7,641 nt of DNA from an uncultured Kineosporia sp. (GTDB lineage Bacteria; Actinomycetota; Actinomycetes; Actinomycetales; Kineosporiaceae): NCBI GenBank assembly GCA_937859855.1, contig CALMAR010000006.1, positions 1-7,641 on the forward strand, in the 5' to 3' direction. This document shows positions 1-5,825 of this stretch, piece after piece. The position numbers were made by a program, and so were the translations under genes. Positions within the stretch are counted from its first letter, which is position 1; each line of letters begins with the position of its first letter. Under the pieces are notes generated by a model, which was given only the letters and a program-made list of their open reading frames with translations, had not been told where the DNA came from and made no database searches.

Positions 1-128
1 GGCACGGGCTGGCCGGGATGCGGGAGCGTGCAGCGGTGTTCGGCGGCGCGGTGGAGGCGGCCCCGCGCCCCGGCGGCGGCTGGCGGGTGGCCTCGCACCT
101 GCGGCTGCAGGAGGATCGGGCGCGATGA
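1..128 (+). CDS. Sensor histidine kinase, C-terminal end only (partial)
   Basis: Only the last 41 codons are in the window; the first complete codon begins at base 3. The translation opens HGLAGMRERAAVFGG, which matches the G2 box (GxGLxGMxER) of the HATPase_c domain in NarL/DesK-type kinases, followed by the usual final beta-strand (GWRVASHLRL) and a short charged tail. The family autophosphorylates a histidine and passes the phosphate to a response regulator. The TGA stop overlaps the ATG of the next gene in ATGA (125-128), so the two are co-translated and this kinase is the likely partner of that regulator. The sensor and DHp domains lie outside the window, so the signal cannot be guessed. 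Confidence 0.88.
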   Translation, partial: HGLAGMRERAAVFGGAVEAAPRPGGGWRVASHLRLQEDRAR

Positions 129-793
129 CCATCAGGATCCTGCTCGTCGACGACCAGCCGCTGCTGCGCCAGGGTTTCCGGATGATCCTGTCCGCCCAGC
201 AGGAGATCGAGGTGGTGGGCGAGGCGGGCAACGGCACCGAGGCGGTGCGAATGACCCGCCTGCTGAAACCGGACGTCGTGCTGATGGACGTGCGGATGCC
301 GGGTGAGGACGGGATCGCCGCGACCCGGCAGATCGTGGCCCAGACCCCGGCCACCCGGGTGCTCATCCTGACCACCTACGACATCGACCAGTACGCCTTC
401 TCCGGGCTGCACGCCGGCGCCAGCGGTTTCCTGCTGAAGGACGTCGAACCGGCGGACCTGGTCGCCGCGATCCACACCGTCGCCAGGGGTGACGCCGTGA
501 TCGCGCCGAGCGTGACCCGCCGGCTGCTGGAGGTCTTCGCGCACCGGCTGCCCGAGGCCGGACCCGACGCCCCGCGGGACGACGTCCTCACCGCGCTCAC
601 CGACCGCGAGCGGCAGGTCTTCAGCGAACTGGCCGCGGGCCTGACGAACGCGGAGATCGCCACCCGGTTGCGGCTGTCCGACGCGACAGTGAAGACCCAC
701 GTCGGCCGGATCCTGGCGAAACTCGGCCTGCGCGACCGGGTTCAGGCGGTGATTCTGGCCTACGAGACGGGCGTCACCCGCCCGGCCGGCTGA
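125..793 (+). CDS. NarL/FixJ-family response regulator (REC + LuxR HTH)
   Basis: This is a 222-residue DNA-binding response regulator of normal length. The receiver domain covers about residues 3-120, with acidic pair D9-D10, phospho-acceptor D55 (VVLMDVRMPG), the switch threonines at 83-84 (ILTT) and K105 (LLKD). The LuxR-type HTH covers about residues 155-215 (LTDRERQVFSELAAGLTNAEIA, then SDATVKTHVGRILAKLGLRDR). The start is well fixed: AGGAGG at 109-114 lies 10 bases before the ATG, and the ATG overlaps the stop of the upstream kinase by 4 bp. It should act as a transcription factor phosphorylated by that kinase. Its targets are not visible here; the nearest promoter carries an element better explained by the second system. 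All key residues are present, so it is probably active. Confidence 0.95.
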   Translation: MTIRILLVDDQPLLRQGFRMILSAQQEIEVVGEAGNGTEAVRMTRLLKPDVVLMDVRMPGEDGIAATRQIVAQTPATRVLILTTYDIDQYAFSGLHAGASGFLLKDVEPADLVAAIHTVARGDAVIAPSVTRRLLEVFAHRLPEAGPDAPRDDVLTALTDRERQVFSELAAGLTNAEIATRLRLSDATVKTHVGRILAKLGLRDRVQAVILAYETGVTRPAG

Positions 794-813
794 GCTGGCC
801 GGCGGCTCACCGG
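786..813 (+). terminator. Candidate terminator hairpin at the end of the first two-component operon
   Basis: CCGG-C-TGAGC (786-795) can pair with GCTCACCGG (805-813), giving a nine-pair stem with one bulged C and a nine-base loop. It overlaps the TGA stop of the response regulator. An alternative fold uses GCCGGC (785-790) with GCCGGC (798-803). No U-tract follows, which is common for actinobacterial terminators. The position just before the next promoter supports the call, but such stems are frequent in DNA this G+C-rich. Confidence 0.4.
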
Positions 814-825
814 TGGAGTTCGACC

Positions 826-842
826 GGTAGGCAAACACCTAC
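826..842 (+). promoter_or_regulatory. Operator-like element upstream of the second kinase/regulator operon
   Basis: GGTAGGCAAACACCTAC contains an inverted repeat, GTAGG-N6-CCTAC (827-842). The same box, GGTAGGCAAAGCACC, occurs upstream of the DUF418 gene at 2438-2452. The CACC starts at 836, which is 53 bases before the -10 box (889) and 66 before the GTG (902); the second copy has exactly the same two distances. Placement near -60 suits an activator site for a NarL-type regulator. The binding protein is inferred, most simply the regulator encoded at 1792-2442. Confidence 0.55.
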
Positions 843-888
843 GTAGCGGTGGGTGGTGGACCGGTGTTCAGGGTGCCAGGGGCGACCG

Positions 889-894
889 TACTGT
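889..894 (+). promoter_or_regulatory. -10 box of a leaderless promoter for the kinase/regulator operon
   Basis: TACTGT fits the actinobacterial TANNNT -10 motif and is followed by seven bases and then the GTG start at 902. This is the spacing expected when transcription begins at the first base of the start codon. No clear Shine-Dalgarno sequence precedes the GTG, and no good -35 box is seen at the right distance, which fits an activator-dependent promoter. Confidence 0.55.
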
Positions 895-901
895 CGAGCG
901 G

Positions 902-1840
902 GTGAGGTGGGTCGGGTTCGCTGCTGGTTTCGTCGTCGCGCTCGGGTTCTCGCTGGGTTGGGCCTGGCGACGGCCTGCCGGGCGGCAGCGCCGTTTCGCA
1001 TTGCACGCCGCGTTCTCGGCGGTCCTGGCCGTCGCCGAACCGGTCATCTGGGTCCTCTCCGGTGGTGGCTTCTTCTGGCCACTGCCGGCCTGGGGGGTCC
1101 TGGGCCTCCTGGTCTTGATCCACGCGTGGCTGCTGGTGTATCCGCCGGGCCGGCGCGAGCAGGAACTGACCCGCCGCGTTGAGCGTCTCAGCCGCACCCG
1201 GCGCAGTGCCCTGGATGCACAGGCGCAGGAGTTGCGTCGGATCGAGCGGGACCTGCACGACGGCGCCCAGGCGCGGCTGGTCTCGCTGGCCATGACCATC
1301 GGCCTGGCCGAGAGCCTGTTGCGCCGGGATCCGGACTCGGCGGCCGAACTCCTGGCCGAGGCGCGGGCCGGAACGCAGACCGCGTTGGCCGAGCTGCGGG
1401 TCGTGATGCAGAGCGTGCATCCTCCGGTGCTGGCCGACCGCGGTCTGTGCGGGGCCGTGGAGGCACTCGCGCTTGACCTCGCCGTGCCGGTCGAGGTGCG
1501 TTCGGACGTGGAGGGTGCCGTTCCGCCGGCCATCGAGTCGGCGCTCTACTTCGCCGTGGCCGAGTGTCTGGCCAACGTGGTGAAACACGCCCGGGCGTCA
1601 CGGAGCTCGGTCGAACTTCGTTACCGGAAAGGTCGATTGATCGCCGTCGTCACGGACGACGGGGTCGGTGGCGCGAGCCCGGGAAACGGCACCGGTCTGA
1701 CCGGCATCGCCCGCCGCCTTGACGCATTCGACGGCATGATGGAGATGGCCAGTCCGGCCGGCGGCCCGACGTCGATCACGCTGGAGGTGCCGTGCGAGTT
1801 GTCATCGCCGAAGACCTGGCCCTCCTCCGGGACGGCCTGA
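902..1840 (+). CDS. NarL/DesK-type sensor histidine kinase
   Basis: This 312-residue membrane kinase has hydrophobic segments at about residues 4-20, 35-56 and 60-80 with almost no extracytoplasmic loop, so it probably senses a membrane or intramembrane signal. A charged linker (83-110) leads to the HisKA_3 phosphorylation helix LRRIERDLHDGAQARL, with phospho-acceptor H119. The ATPase domain shows the N box ECLANVVKHA (221-230, N225), the G1 box DDGVGG (252-257) and the G2 box GTGLTGIARRL (263-273). The GTG start is supported by the -10 box seven bases upstream and by the lack of longer in-frame sequence. The last 16 codons overlap the next gene by 49 bp; the ATPase domain is complete before the overlap, so this is normal coupling and not a frameshift. 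The partner is the regulator at 1792-2442. Confidence 0.94.
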   Translation: MRWVGFAAGFVVALGFSLGWAWRRPAGRQRRFALHAAFSAVLAVAEPVIWVLSGGGFFWPLPAWGVLGLLVLIHAWLLVYPPGRREQELTRRVERLSRTRRSALDAQAQELRRIERDLHDGAQARLVSLAMTIGLAESLLRRDPDSAAELLAEARAGTQTALAELRVVMQSVHPPVLADRGLCGAVEALALDLAVPVEVRSDVEGAVPPAIESALYFAVAECLANVVKHARASRSSVELRYRKGRLIAVVTDDGVGGASPGNGTGLTGIARRLDAFDGMMEMASPAGGPTSITLEVPCELSSPKTWPSSGTA

Positions 1841-2442
1841 CCCGCCTGCTGGAGGCGCACGGCTTCACCGTCGTGGCCGCTGTCGACTCGCCCGAGGCTC
1901 TGGCCACGGCCCTGGATGACGACCAGGTCGACGTCGCCGTGGTGGACGTGCGCCTGCCGCCCACCTTCACCAACGAAGGACTGGTGGCGGCGGTGCAGGC
2001 GCGGCGTCGCCGGCCAGGGCTGCCGGTGCTCGTGCTCAGCCAGTTCGTCGAGCACCTCTACGCCCGGGAACTGCTCGCCTCGGGCGAGGGCGGCATCGGC
2101 TACCTCCTGAAGGACCGGGTGGCCGACGTGGACGACTTCGTCGCGGCGGTGCGCAGAGTGGCCGGCGGCGGTACCGCCCTGGACCCGAAGGTGGTGAGCA
2201 GCCTGGTCGCTCACGCGCAGCGGCGTACGCCGATGACCCGGTTGAGCCCTCGTGAGCGCGAGGTGCTGGAGCTGATGGCCCAGGGCCGGTCCAACGCCGC
2301 GATCGCGCAGGCCCTGGTCGTGACCGAGAAATCGGTGGGCAAGCACAGCACGAGCATTTTCACCAAGCTCGACCTGCCGCCCGACGAGGACGACAACCGC
2401 CGGGTTCTCGCAGTGCTGGAGTACCTCCGGGCCGCGGGGTAG
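1792..2442 (+). CDS. NarL/FixJ-family response regulator, partner of the kinase at 902-1840
   Basis: This 216-residue regulator has a receiver domain with E7-D8, phospho-acceptor D52 (VAVVDVRLPP), S83 (VLVLSQF) and K107 (YLLKD). A LuxR-type HTH follows at about residues 148-212 (LSPREREVLELMAQGRSNAAIA, then TEKSVGKHSTSIFTKLDL). The sequence LPPTFTNEGL after D52 and the DLPPDEDDNRRVLAVLEYL tail are typical of the actinobacterial subgroup encoded next to short membrane kinases. The GTG start has GGAGG (1783-1787) four bases upstream and lies inside the kinase reading frame, so translation is coupled. Its TAG stop (2440-2442) is embedded in the second GGTAGGCAAAGCACC box, so the gene end doubles as the control region of the DUF418 gene. 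Direct control of that gene is an inference from the shared box. Confidence 0.95.
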   Translation: MRVVIAEDLALLRDGLTRLLEAHGFTVVAAVDSPEALATALDDDQVDVAVVDVRLPPTFTNEGLVAAVQARRRRPGLPVLVLSQFVEHLYARELLASGEGGIGYLLKDRVADVDDFVAAVRRVAGGGTALDPKVVSSLVAHAQRRTPMTRLSPREREVLELMAQGRSNAAIAQALVVTEKSVGKHSTSIFTKLDLPPDEDDNRRVLAVLEYLRAAG

Positions 2443-2452
2443 GCAAAGCACC
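2438..2452 (+). promoter_or_regulatory. Second copy of the shared upstream box, before the DUF418 gene
   Basis: GGTAGGCAAAGCACC matches the box at 826-839 except for one added G. Its CACC (2449-2452) begins 53 bases before the -10 box and 66 before the ATG, exactly as in the first copy. It overlaps the stop codon of the response regulator gene. The CCTAC half of the inverted repeat seen in the first copy is not kept here (CCACCTCC follows instead), so the conserved part is the asymmetric core. Confidence 0.55.
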
Positions 2453-2501
2453 ACCTCCGGTTGAGGGTCTGGGCACGGCGCGGCGAAACTGCCGTCGTTC
2501 A

Positions 2502-2507
2502 TAGCGT
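2502..2507 (+). promoter_or_regulatory. -10 box of a leaderless promoter for the DUF418 gene
   Basis: TAGCGT fits TANNNT and is followed by seven bases (TCCCTGC) and then the ATG at 2515, the same geometry as the kinase promoter. No Shine-Dalgarno sequence is present. This decides the start codon in favour of ATG 2515 over the in-frame TTG at 2461. GAAAC at 2485-2489 with CGTT at 2505-2508 is loosely like an ECF-sigma promoter but too degenerate to call. Confidence 0.55.
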
Positions 2508-2514
2508 TCCCTGC

Positions 2515-3729
2515 ATGAACACCTCGAATCCACGGGCCCTCGCGCCCGACCTCGCCCGCGGGGCGATGCTTCTCCTGATCGCCGTGGCCAACGCCGTCGG
2601 TGTCACGTTCGCCGGCGAGATGAGCGGCGAGACGCATCCGGCCGGCCTCGAGCGACCGGCGAACGTTGTGATGTTCACCTTCGTCCACGCCCGGGCCTAC
2701 CCGATGTTCGCGATCCTCTTCGGCTACGGCATCGTGCAGTTGGCCACCCGGCAGGCGGCTTCCGGGGCATCACCCCGACGGGTGCGGGCGGTACTGCTGC
2801 GCCGCAACGGGTGGCTGATGGCGTTCGGGGTCATCCACGCGGTTCTCCTCTACTCCGGCGACTTCCTCGGTGCCTACGGGCTGGCCGGGCTCGTGGCAAC
2901 CCTGGTGCTGCTGCCGGGCGGGCGGTGGCGGGACCGGATCGGCCTCACGGTGTGGGCCGTCTCGCTCATCGACGTGGTCGTCTTCGCCGCTCTGACCCTG
3001 GCCGCTCTGACGAAGCACGGCAGCAGCGGCCTGCCTGTGCACCCGGTCGACTCCTTGCGAGCCACCAGCTACGCCGCATCGCTGGCCGACCGGGTCGCCG
3101 AGTGGCCCGCACATACGCTCACCGTCGCGCCGTTCATCGTCATCGTCTGGCTGGGCATGATCGCAGCCCGGCGGCGCCTGCTGGAGGACGCGGACCAGCA
3201 CCGGCGGCTGCTGAGCGTCGTGGCGTTCGGTGGCATCGGCATCGCGGTGGCGGGCGGTCTGCCGCTCGCGCTGGTGGCGGGCGGCTACCTGCGGGCGACC
3301 CATTCCGCGCTCGGCCTGATGACGACGCTGCAAGGCGCCAGTGGAATGTTCGGCGGCATCGGCTATACCGCGGTTTTCGGATTGCTGGCCGCCCGCAATC
3401 CGAAGGGTGCCTGGGTACGCCCGCTGGTAGCTCTCGGTCGGCGCTCGCTCTCGGGCTACCTGTTCCAGTCGGTCGCGTGGATGGTGCTGCTGATGCCGTT
3501 CACCCTGGACCTCGCGCGCCGTTCACCCAGTCCGCTGCTCGCCGCCATCATGATTGCGACGCTGGTCTGGTTCGCGAGCGTGTGGACTGCCGACCGCCTG
3601 GGCGACCGGCCCGGCCCGGCAGAGAAGGTTCTGCGCCGGCTGACCTACGGCCCCCAGGCAACCGACATCACCCCGGAAGCCGCAGTGGACGTACCCGGCC
3701 ACAAGGTGGGCGGCGGCGTGACTGCTTGA
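2515..3729 (+). CDS. DUF418 (YeiB-like) multipass membrane protein
   Basis: This 404-residue protein opens with RALAPDLARGAMLLLIAVAN (7-26), the first conserved block of the family, which is distantly related to membrane acyltransferases. Other marks are ARAYPMFAILFGYGI (59-73), the GDFLGAYGLAGL block (115-126), and a C-terminal DUF418 domain from about 250 to 378. That domain contains VALGRRSLSGYLFQSV (305-320) and ends in the family signature GPAEKVLRRLTY (367-378). About nine or ten hydrophobic segments are visible, for example 17-34, 52-77, 98-113, 118-134, 143-165, 202-217, 233-256, 278-293, 313-330 and 341-358. The substrate is unknown for the family. A location after a two-component system with a shared promoter box suggests an output gene, perhaps for cell-envelope adaptation. 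The last 26 residues are a poorly conserved tail. Confidence 0.92.
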   Translation: MNTSNPRALAPDLARGAMLLLIAVANAVGVTFAGEMSGETHPAGLERPANVVMFTFVHARAYPMFAILFGYGIVQLATRQAASGASPRRVRAVLLRRNGWLMAFGVIHAVLLYSGDFLGAYGLAGLVATLVLLPGGRWRDRIGLTVWAVSLIDVVVFAALTLAALTKHGSSGLPVHPVDSLRATSYAASLADRVAEWPAHTLTVAPFIVIVWLGMIAARRRLLEDADQHRRLLSVVAFGGIGIAVAGGLPLALVAGGYLRATHSALGLMTTLQGASGMFGGIGYTAVFGLLAARNPKGAWVRPLVALGRRSLSGYLFQSVAWMVLLMPFTLDLARRSPSPLLAAIMIATLVWFASVWTADRLGDRPGPAEKVLRRLTYGPQATDITPEAAVDVPGHKVGGGVTA

Positions 3730-3745
3730 TCGTCGGAGGACCCAC

Positions 3746-3779
3746 GGGTGCGGTGGAGGTGGTTACCTCCACCGCACCC
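3746..3779 (+). terminator. Strong intrinsic terminator after the DUF418 gene
   Basis: GGGTGCGGTGGAGGT (3746-3760) pairs perfectly over 15 bp with ACCTCCACCGCACCC (3765-3779) around a four-base GGTT loop, starting 17 bases after the stop codon. An outer CGGAG/CTCCG pair (3734-3738, 3787-3791) may extend it. No U-run follows, as usual for actinobacterial stem-only terminators. Confidence 0.85.
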
Positions 3780-3985
3780 TGAGGGTGCTCCGATCTCATC
3801 CTGACGACGCGTCGAATGGGTGACACGAGCCGTCCGGTCGGGGTCGCTTCGGTCCGTGGAACGGGCATCGGATGCTTCCTCCCACTGCGACATGAGAGTC
3901 CGCGTTCTGACCGCGCTTCCGAGCCCAGTACCATGATCGCCGATTCCCGAGATCTCCTCAGACATGCTCTGACCTGCGGAGACAT
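3780..3985. other. Intergenic chromosomal sequence left of the integrated element
   Basis: I see no supportable gene here. Before integration this stretch would have been the 3' flank of the tRNA-Pro gene. Reading frames that cross it on the minus strand lack a ribosome binding site and run through the tRNA fragment, so they are not annotated. Confidence 0.6.
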
Positions 3986-4029
3986 GGTCGGGATGACAGG
4001 ATTTGAACCTGCGACCCCTTGATCCCCAG
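3986..4029 (-). repeat. Left att repeat: displaced 3' half of tRNA-Pro
   Basis: This is identical to 6389-6432 except T4023 in place of C6426; the match stops abruptly on both sides (T3985 against G6388, G4030 against T6433). Read on the minus strand it supplies the anticodon loop, variable loop, T arm and acceptor 3' strand of tRNA-Pro. No 5' half follows; the sequence beyond 4030 is unrelated, so it cannot make a tRNA. The mismatch lies at the last base of the seven-base anticodon loop, a common crossover location for tyrosine integrases. Confidence 0.9.
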
Positions 4030-4187
4030 GACGGTGGGTACGTTCCCGGTGCACGTCGCGCTTACGTGAGAGGCCCACGTGCTGGGTTGGGTCGTGCTTA
4101 ACGTGCGCCAGCGTCCATAGCGTGTGGTCCCATCGTGGTCCCAATAGCAATGCGGGTCGACTACCGCCGCCTGGGTGCAATTTGAAG
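4030..4187. other. Left inner arm of the element, non-coding, with arm-type boxes
   Basis: The stretch between the left att repeat and the stop of the nuclease-like gene contains no gene. It holds two TGGTCCCA boxes (4125-4132 and 4136-4143, 11-bp period) and an imperfect direct repeat, TCGCGCTTACGTG (4056-4068) and TCGTGCTTAACGTG (4092-4105), spaced by 36 bases. Repeats of this kind between core and arm sites are typical of attP regions that bind integrase and a recombination directionality factor; this role is inferred. Confidence 0.5.
4125..4143 (+). other. Candidate integrase arm-type site pair, left end
   Basis: TGGTCCCA-TCG-TGGTCCCA is an exact 8-bp direct repeat with an 11-bp period, beginning 95 bp inside the left att repeat. 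A matching pair lies 96 bp inside the right att repeat. Paired direct arm sites one helical turn apart on both sides of the core are the arrangement known for the mycobacteriophage L5 integrase family. Confidence 0.6.
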
Positions 4188-4952
4188 CTAATAGTTGGCT
4201 TCTATCATTTCCTTCATTGAAGTCAGAACTTCACCGAATCGTAGCTCATTTAATACCATTATGGACATGCCTTGGCTTCCCCCAAAATCGGAAGGGACTA
4301 CAACGTGCACCTGATTTACTTGTTCCAGTTCGATATTTCCCTCGGCATTCAACCGCGCCGTAAACAATGGACTTGTAGTCACGACGATTGGTAGAGTTTG
4401 ATAAACATTATGATGGTATTCATCCTCTTCAATACCCCTCGGTGCTGGCGCTAGAGCCATGACTTCCAGATTCTGCTTTTGTTCCACGGCGAATGCGACA
4501 GCAGCGTCCGCAACCATTCTTATACTTTCGAAAGCTAGGTCTATTCGTTGCTGCCGATTGTCCGAGTTGTTACGTTTCTGCACTATTGCATAAGCGTCCG
4601 GTCCATCGGTCCAGGTAGCCCCCCTTAGAAGCGACCCCCATTTCTCACAGGAAGGACAGTGAATCCGTCCGGTACGTACGAAAGGAGAAAAGATCGCAAA
4701 TGACTGCGCCGCACCAAGAAATGCGATCCATGGAACATCGCTGGTTTTGCATTCAATGATCAGCTCCGTTCTATGTCTGGCGTCAGGGGTTACAATCCCG
4801 ACGACATCCGTCTCTCGACTCTTGGAAGTGGCTGAGTCTGTGTAGTGGAGCGCTTGGAATGCTCCAAAACCGTTCTTAATGACGGCCTGAGCGACCCGCA
4901 TTTCAAGCGGATAGCCGGTTTCATTGAGCCACTTGAGAACTTCATCACGCAT
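4188..4952 (-). CDS. Stand-alone PD-(D/E)XK nuclease-like protein, low G+C cargo gene
   Basis: This 254-residue protein is not one I can assign to a named family. Residues 10-75 carry a plausible PD-(D/E)XK core: a helix with E17 (PLEMRVAQAVIKNGFG), then ETDVVGIV with D49 and ELIIECKTSD with E67 and K69, as in restriction-endonuclease-like folds. A single CPSC (99-102) could bind metal or be structural. Residues 137-165 form a helix and 185-250 a mixed second domain. No membrane segment or signal peptide is visible. Sampled stretches are roughly 35-50% G+C against about 70% around it, and it uses many AT-ending codons, so it was acquired from elsewhere. The ATG at 4952 has a TANNNT box six bases upstream. 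A defence nuclease is possible but is inference; no methylase or partner gene adjoins it. Confidence 0.85.
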   Translation of the reverse strand: MRDEVLKWLNETGYPLEMRVAQAVIKNGFGAFQALHYTDSATSKSRETDVVGIVTPDARHRTELIIECKTSDVPWIAFLGAAQSFAIFSPFVRTGRIHCPSCEKWGSLLRGATWTDGPDAYAIVQKRNNSDNRQQRIDLAFESIRMVADAAVAFAVEQKQNLEVMALAPAPRGIEEDEYHHNVYQTLPIVVTTSPLFTARLNAEGNIELEQVNQVHVVVPSDFGGSQGMSIMVLNELRFGEVLTSMKEMIEANY

Positions 4953-4958
4953 GCACTC

Positions 4959-4964
4959 ACGATA
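4959..4964 (-). promoter_or_regulatory. -10 box of a leaderless promoter for the nuclease-like gene
   Basis: On the minus strand TATCGT is followed by six bases (GAGTGC) and then the ATG at 4952. No convincing -35 hexamer or Shine-Dalgarno sequence is seen. The box lies just inside the boundary where base composition jumps from AT-richer to very G+C-rich, near 4975. Confidence 0.45.
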
Positions 4965-4974
4965 GATCAGGTTA

Positions 4975-5438
4975 GCCGCGTGTCTGCCGGCCTGTGCTCT
5001 CGTCGGTCGGGCAGGCGTAGTCCGACGTTGCGCCGGCCGGGCCTGCCGCCGGGCGGGGAGGTGAGGGACGCTGGCGGGCCCGGCTGGGGTGGCGTAGCCC
5101 TTAGGTGCCCGTCCGACGGGAGTGCTGGTGTCAAGGATGGCTTGCTCTTGGAAGGAGGGCCGGGGGTGCGGGGGCGGAGCCCCTGCGGTCTACCGGCAAC
5201 AGCTGGGTGTGGAGCTCGTTCCCGCAAAGGGGTTGGCTCCTTCGGCTGTGCGCACCCGAGCCGCCGGCCGCCTGGGCGAACGCAGGAAGGGCGGCCGGCC
5301 TGAGGTTGGGCGCACCGCCCCGCCCTCGCGGGGCGGCTCTTGAAGACGTACAGAAAGTTGTCGCCGGACGCTGCTAGCTTCTCCGGTCCGGTGCCGGGTG
5401 ATTCTTGACAGGCTTATCCGGGTGGGTGGCTGGTGCGG
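4975..5438. other. G+C-rich non-coding stretch with several perfect inverted repeats
   Basis: No reading frame here has convincing codon use, a ribosome binding site or a recognisable product. The stretch is rich in structure: CCCGTC-C-GACGGG (5108-5120); an eight-pair stem GCGGGGGC/GCCCCTGC with a GGA loop (5168-5186); a 10-bp perfect stem GCCGGCCGCC/GGCGGCCGGC (5263-5272, 5290-5299) enclosed by an outer stem GTGCG-CA-CCC/GGG-CGCAC (5248-5257, 5308-5315); and a 9-bp stem at 5315-5336. It separates the AT-richer gene from the ArsR/VOC operon. It might hold a former replication or transfer origin of the element, a structured RNA, or only terminators; the sequence does not decide. Confidence 0.5.
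5315..5336 (-). terminator. Candidate terminator downstream of the ArsR/VOC operon
   Basis: CCGCCCCGC and GCGGGGCGG form a perfect 9-bp stem around a four-base CCTC loop. It lies 102 bases after the stop of the VOC gene on the minus strand and is the first strong hairpin reached by that transcript. The stem is symmetrical and could act on either strand; no U-run follows. Confidence 0.5.
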
Positions 5439-5825
5439 CTACTTCTGCGTGACGATCTGGATGAGGTTGCCGCAGGTGTCATCGAACACGGCAACGGTGA
5501 CTGGCCCAAAGTCGGTCGGTGCTTGCGTGAACTCGACGCCGGCGGTGCGGAGACGGTCATATTCGGCCTGGACGTCATCGACGGCGAACTGCGCGAGCGG
5601 GATGCCGTCAGCGACCAGCGCGTCGCGGTACGGCTTGACAGCGGGATGACTGGCCGGTTCGAGGAGCAACTCGGGACCATCGGGGGACGTGGGTGAGACA
5701 ACGGTCAGCCATGAGTGCTCTCCGAGTGGGACGTCGTGATGCTTCTGGAAGCCGAGGACGTCTGTGTAGAAGGCCAGCGCCTTCGGCTGATCATCGACAA
5801 ACACGCTGGTCATCGAGATCCTCAT
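5439..5825 (-). CDS. VOC (glyoxalase/bleomycin-resistance fold) family protein
   Basis: This 128-residue protein has two beta-alpha-beta-beta-beta modules: residues 3-60 (ISMTSVFVDDQPKALAFYTDVLGF, then EHSWLTVVSP and ELLLEP) and 65-126 (FAVDDVQAEYDRLRTAGVEF, then GPVTVAVFDDTCGNLIQI). The MTSVFVDDQPKALAFYTDVLGF and FDDTCGNLIQI blocks are the standard VOC signatures. Length is typical. The ATG at 5825 is preceded by AGGAG (5832-5836) six bases upstream and overlaps the ArsR stop by 4 bp (ATGA); a longer in-frame start at 5858 is disfavoured. The family includes lyases, dioxygenases and drug-binding proteins, and the substrate cannot be read here. Pairing with an ArsR-type regulator is a recurrent actinobacterial arrangement and suggests induction by a small toxic or reactive compound. 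Confidence 0.92.
   Translation of the reverse strand: MRISMTSVFVDDQPKALAFYTDVLGFQKHHDVPLGEHSWLTVVSPTSPDGPELLLEPASHPAVKPYRDALVADGIPLAQFAVDDVQAEYDRLRTAGVEFTQAPTDFGPVTVAVFDDTCGNLIQIVTQK

Noticed and set aside
1792..1840. 49-bp kinase/regulator overlap as a possible frameshift
   Set aside because: The kinase ATPase domain is complete before the overlap and the regulator starts normally with a ribosome binding site; long overlaps of this kind are usual in this gene pair.
867..2469. TTCAGGGTG (867-875) and TTGAGGGTC (2461-2469) as a second shared regulatory box
   Set aside because: The spacing to the promoter boxes differs by 18 bp between the two copies and the match is short; the GGTAGGCAAA box is much better supported.
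2461..2514. Upstream in-frame TTG start for the DUF418 gene
   Set aside because: It would add 18 non-family residues and would start inside the promoter; the ATG at 2515 has a -10 box seven bases upstream and matches the family N-terminus.
2811..3782. Long second-frame reading frame inside the DUF418 gene
   Set aside because: It lacks any domain signature, is rich in R, A and P as expected for a shifted frame of high-G+C DNA, and lies within a clearly coding frame.
3668..4180. Long minus-strand reading frame with a GDQGVAGSNPVIPT segment
   Set aside because: It reads through the tRNA-Pro fragment and the arm sites; such peptides are translations of tRNA 3' halves. It has no ribosome binding site and crosses the left att site.
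5105..5377. Plus-strand reading frames in the G+C-rich stretch
   Set aside because: They overlap each other, cover several perfect hairpins, have no recognisable product and show composition-driven amino-acid content.
5405..5410. Plus-strand TTGACA as a promoter
   Set aside because: No -10 box is present at 16-19 bases downstream and no gene follows on that strand.
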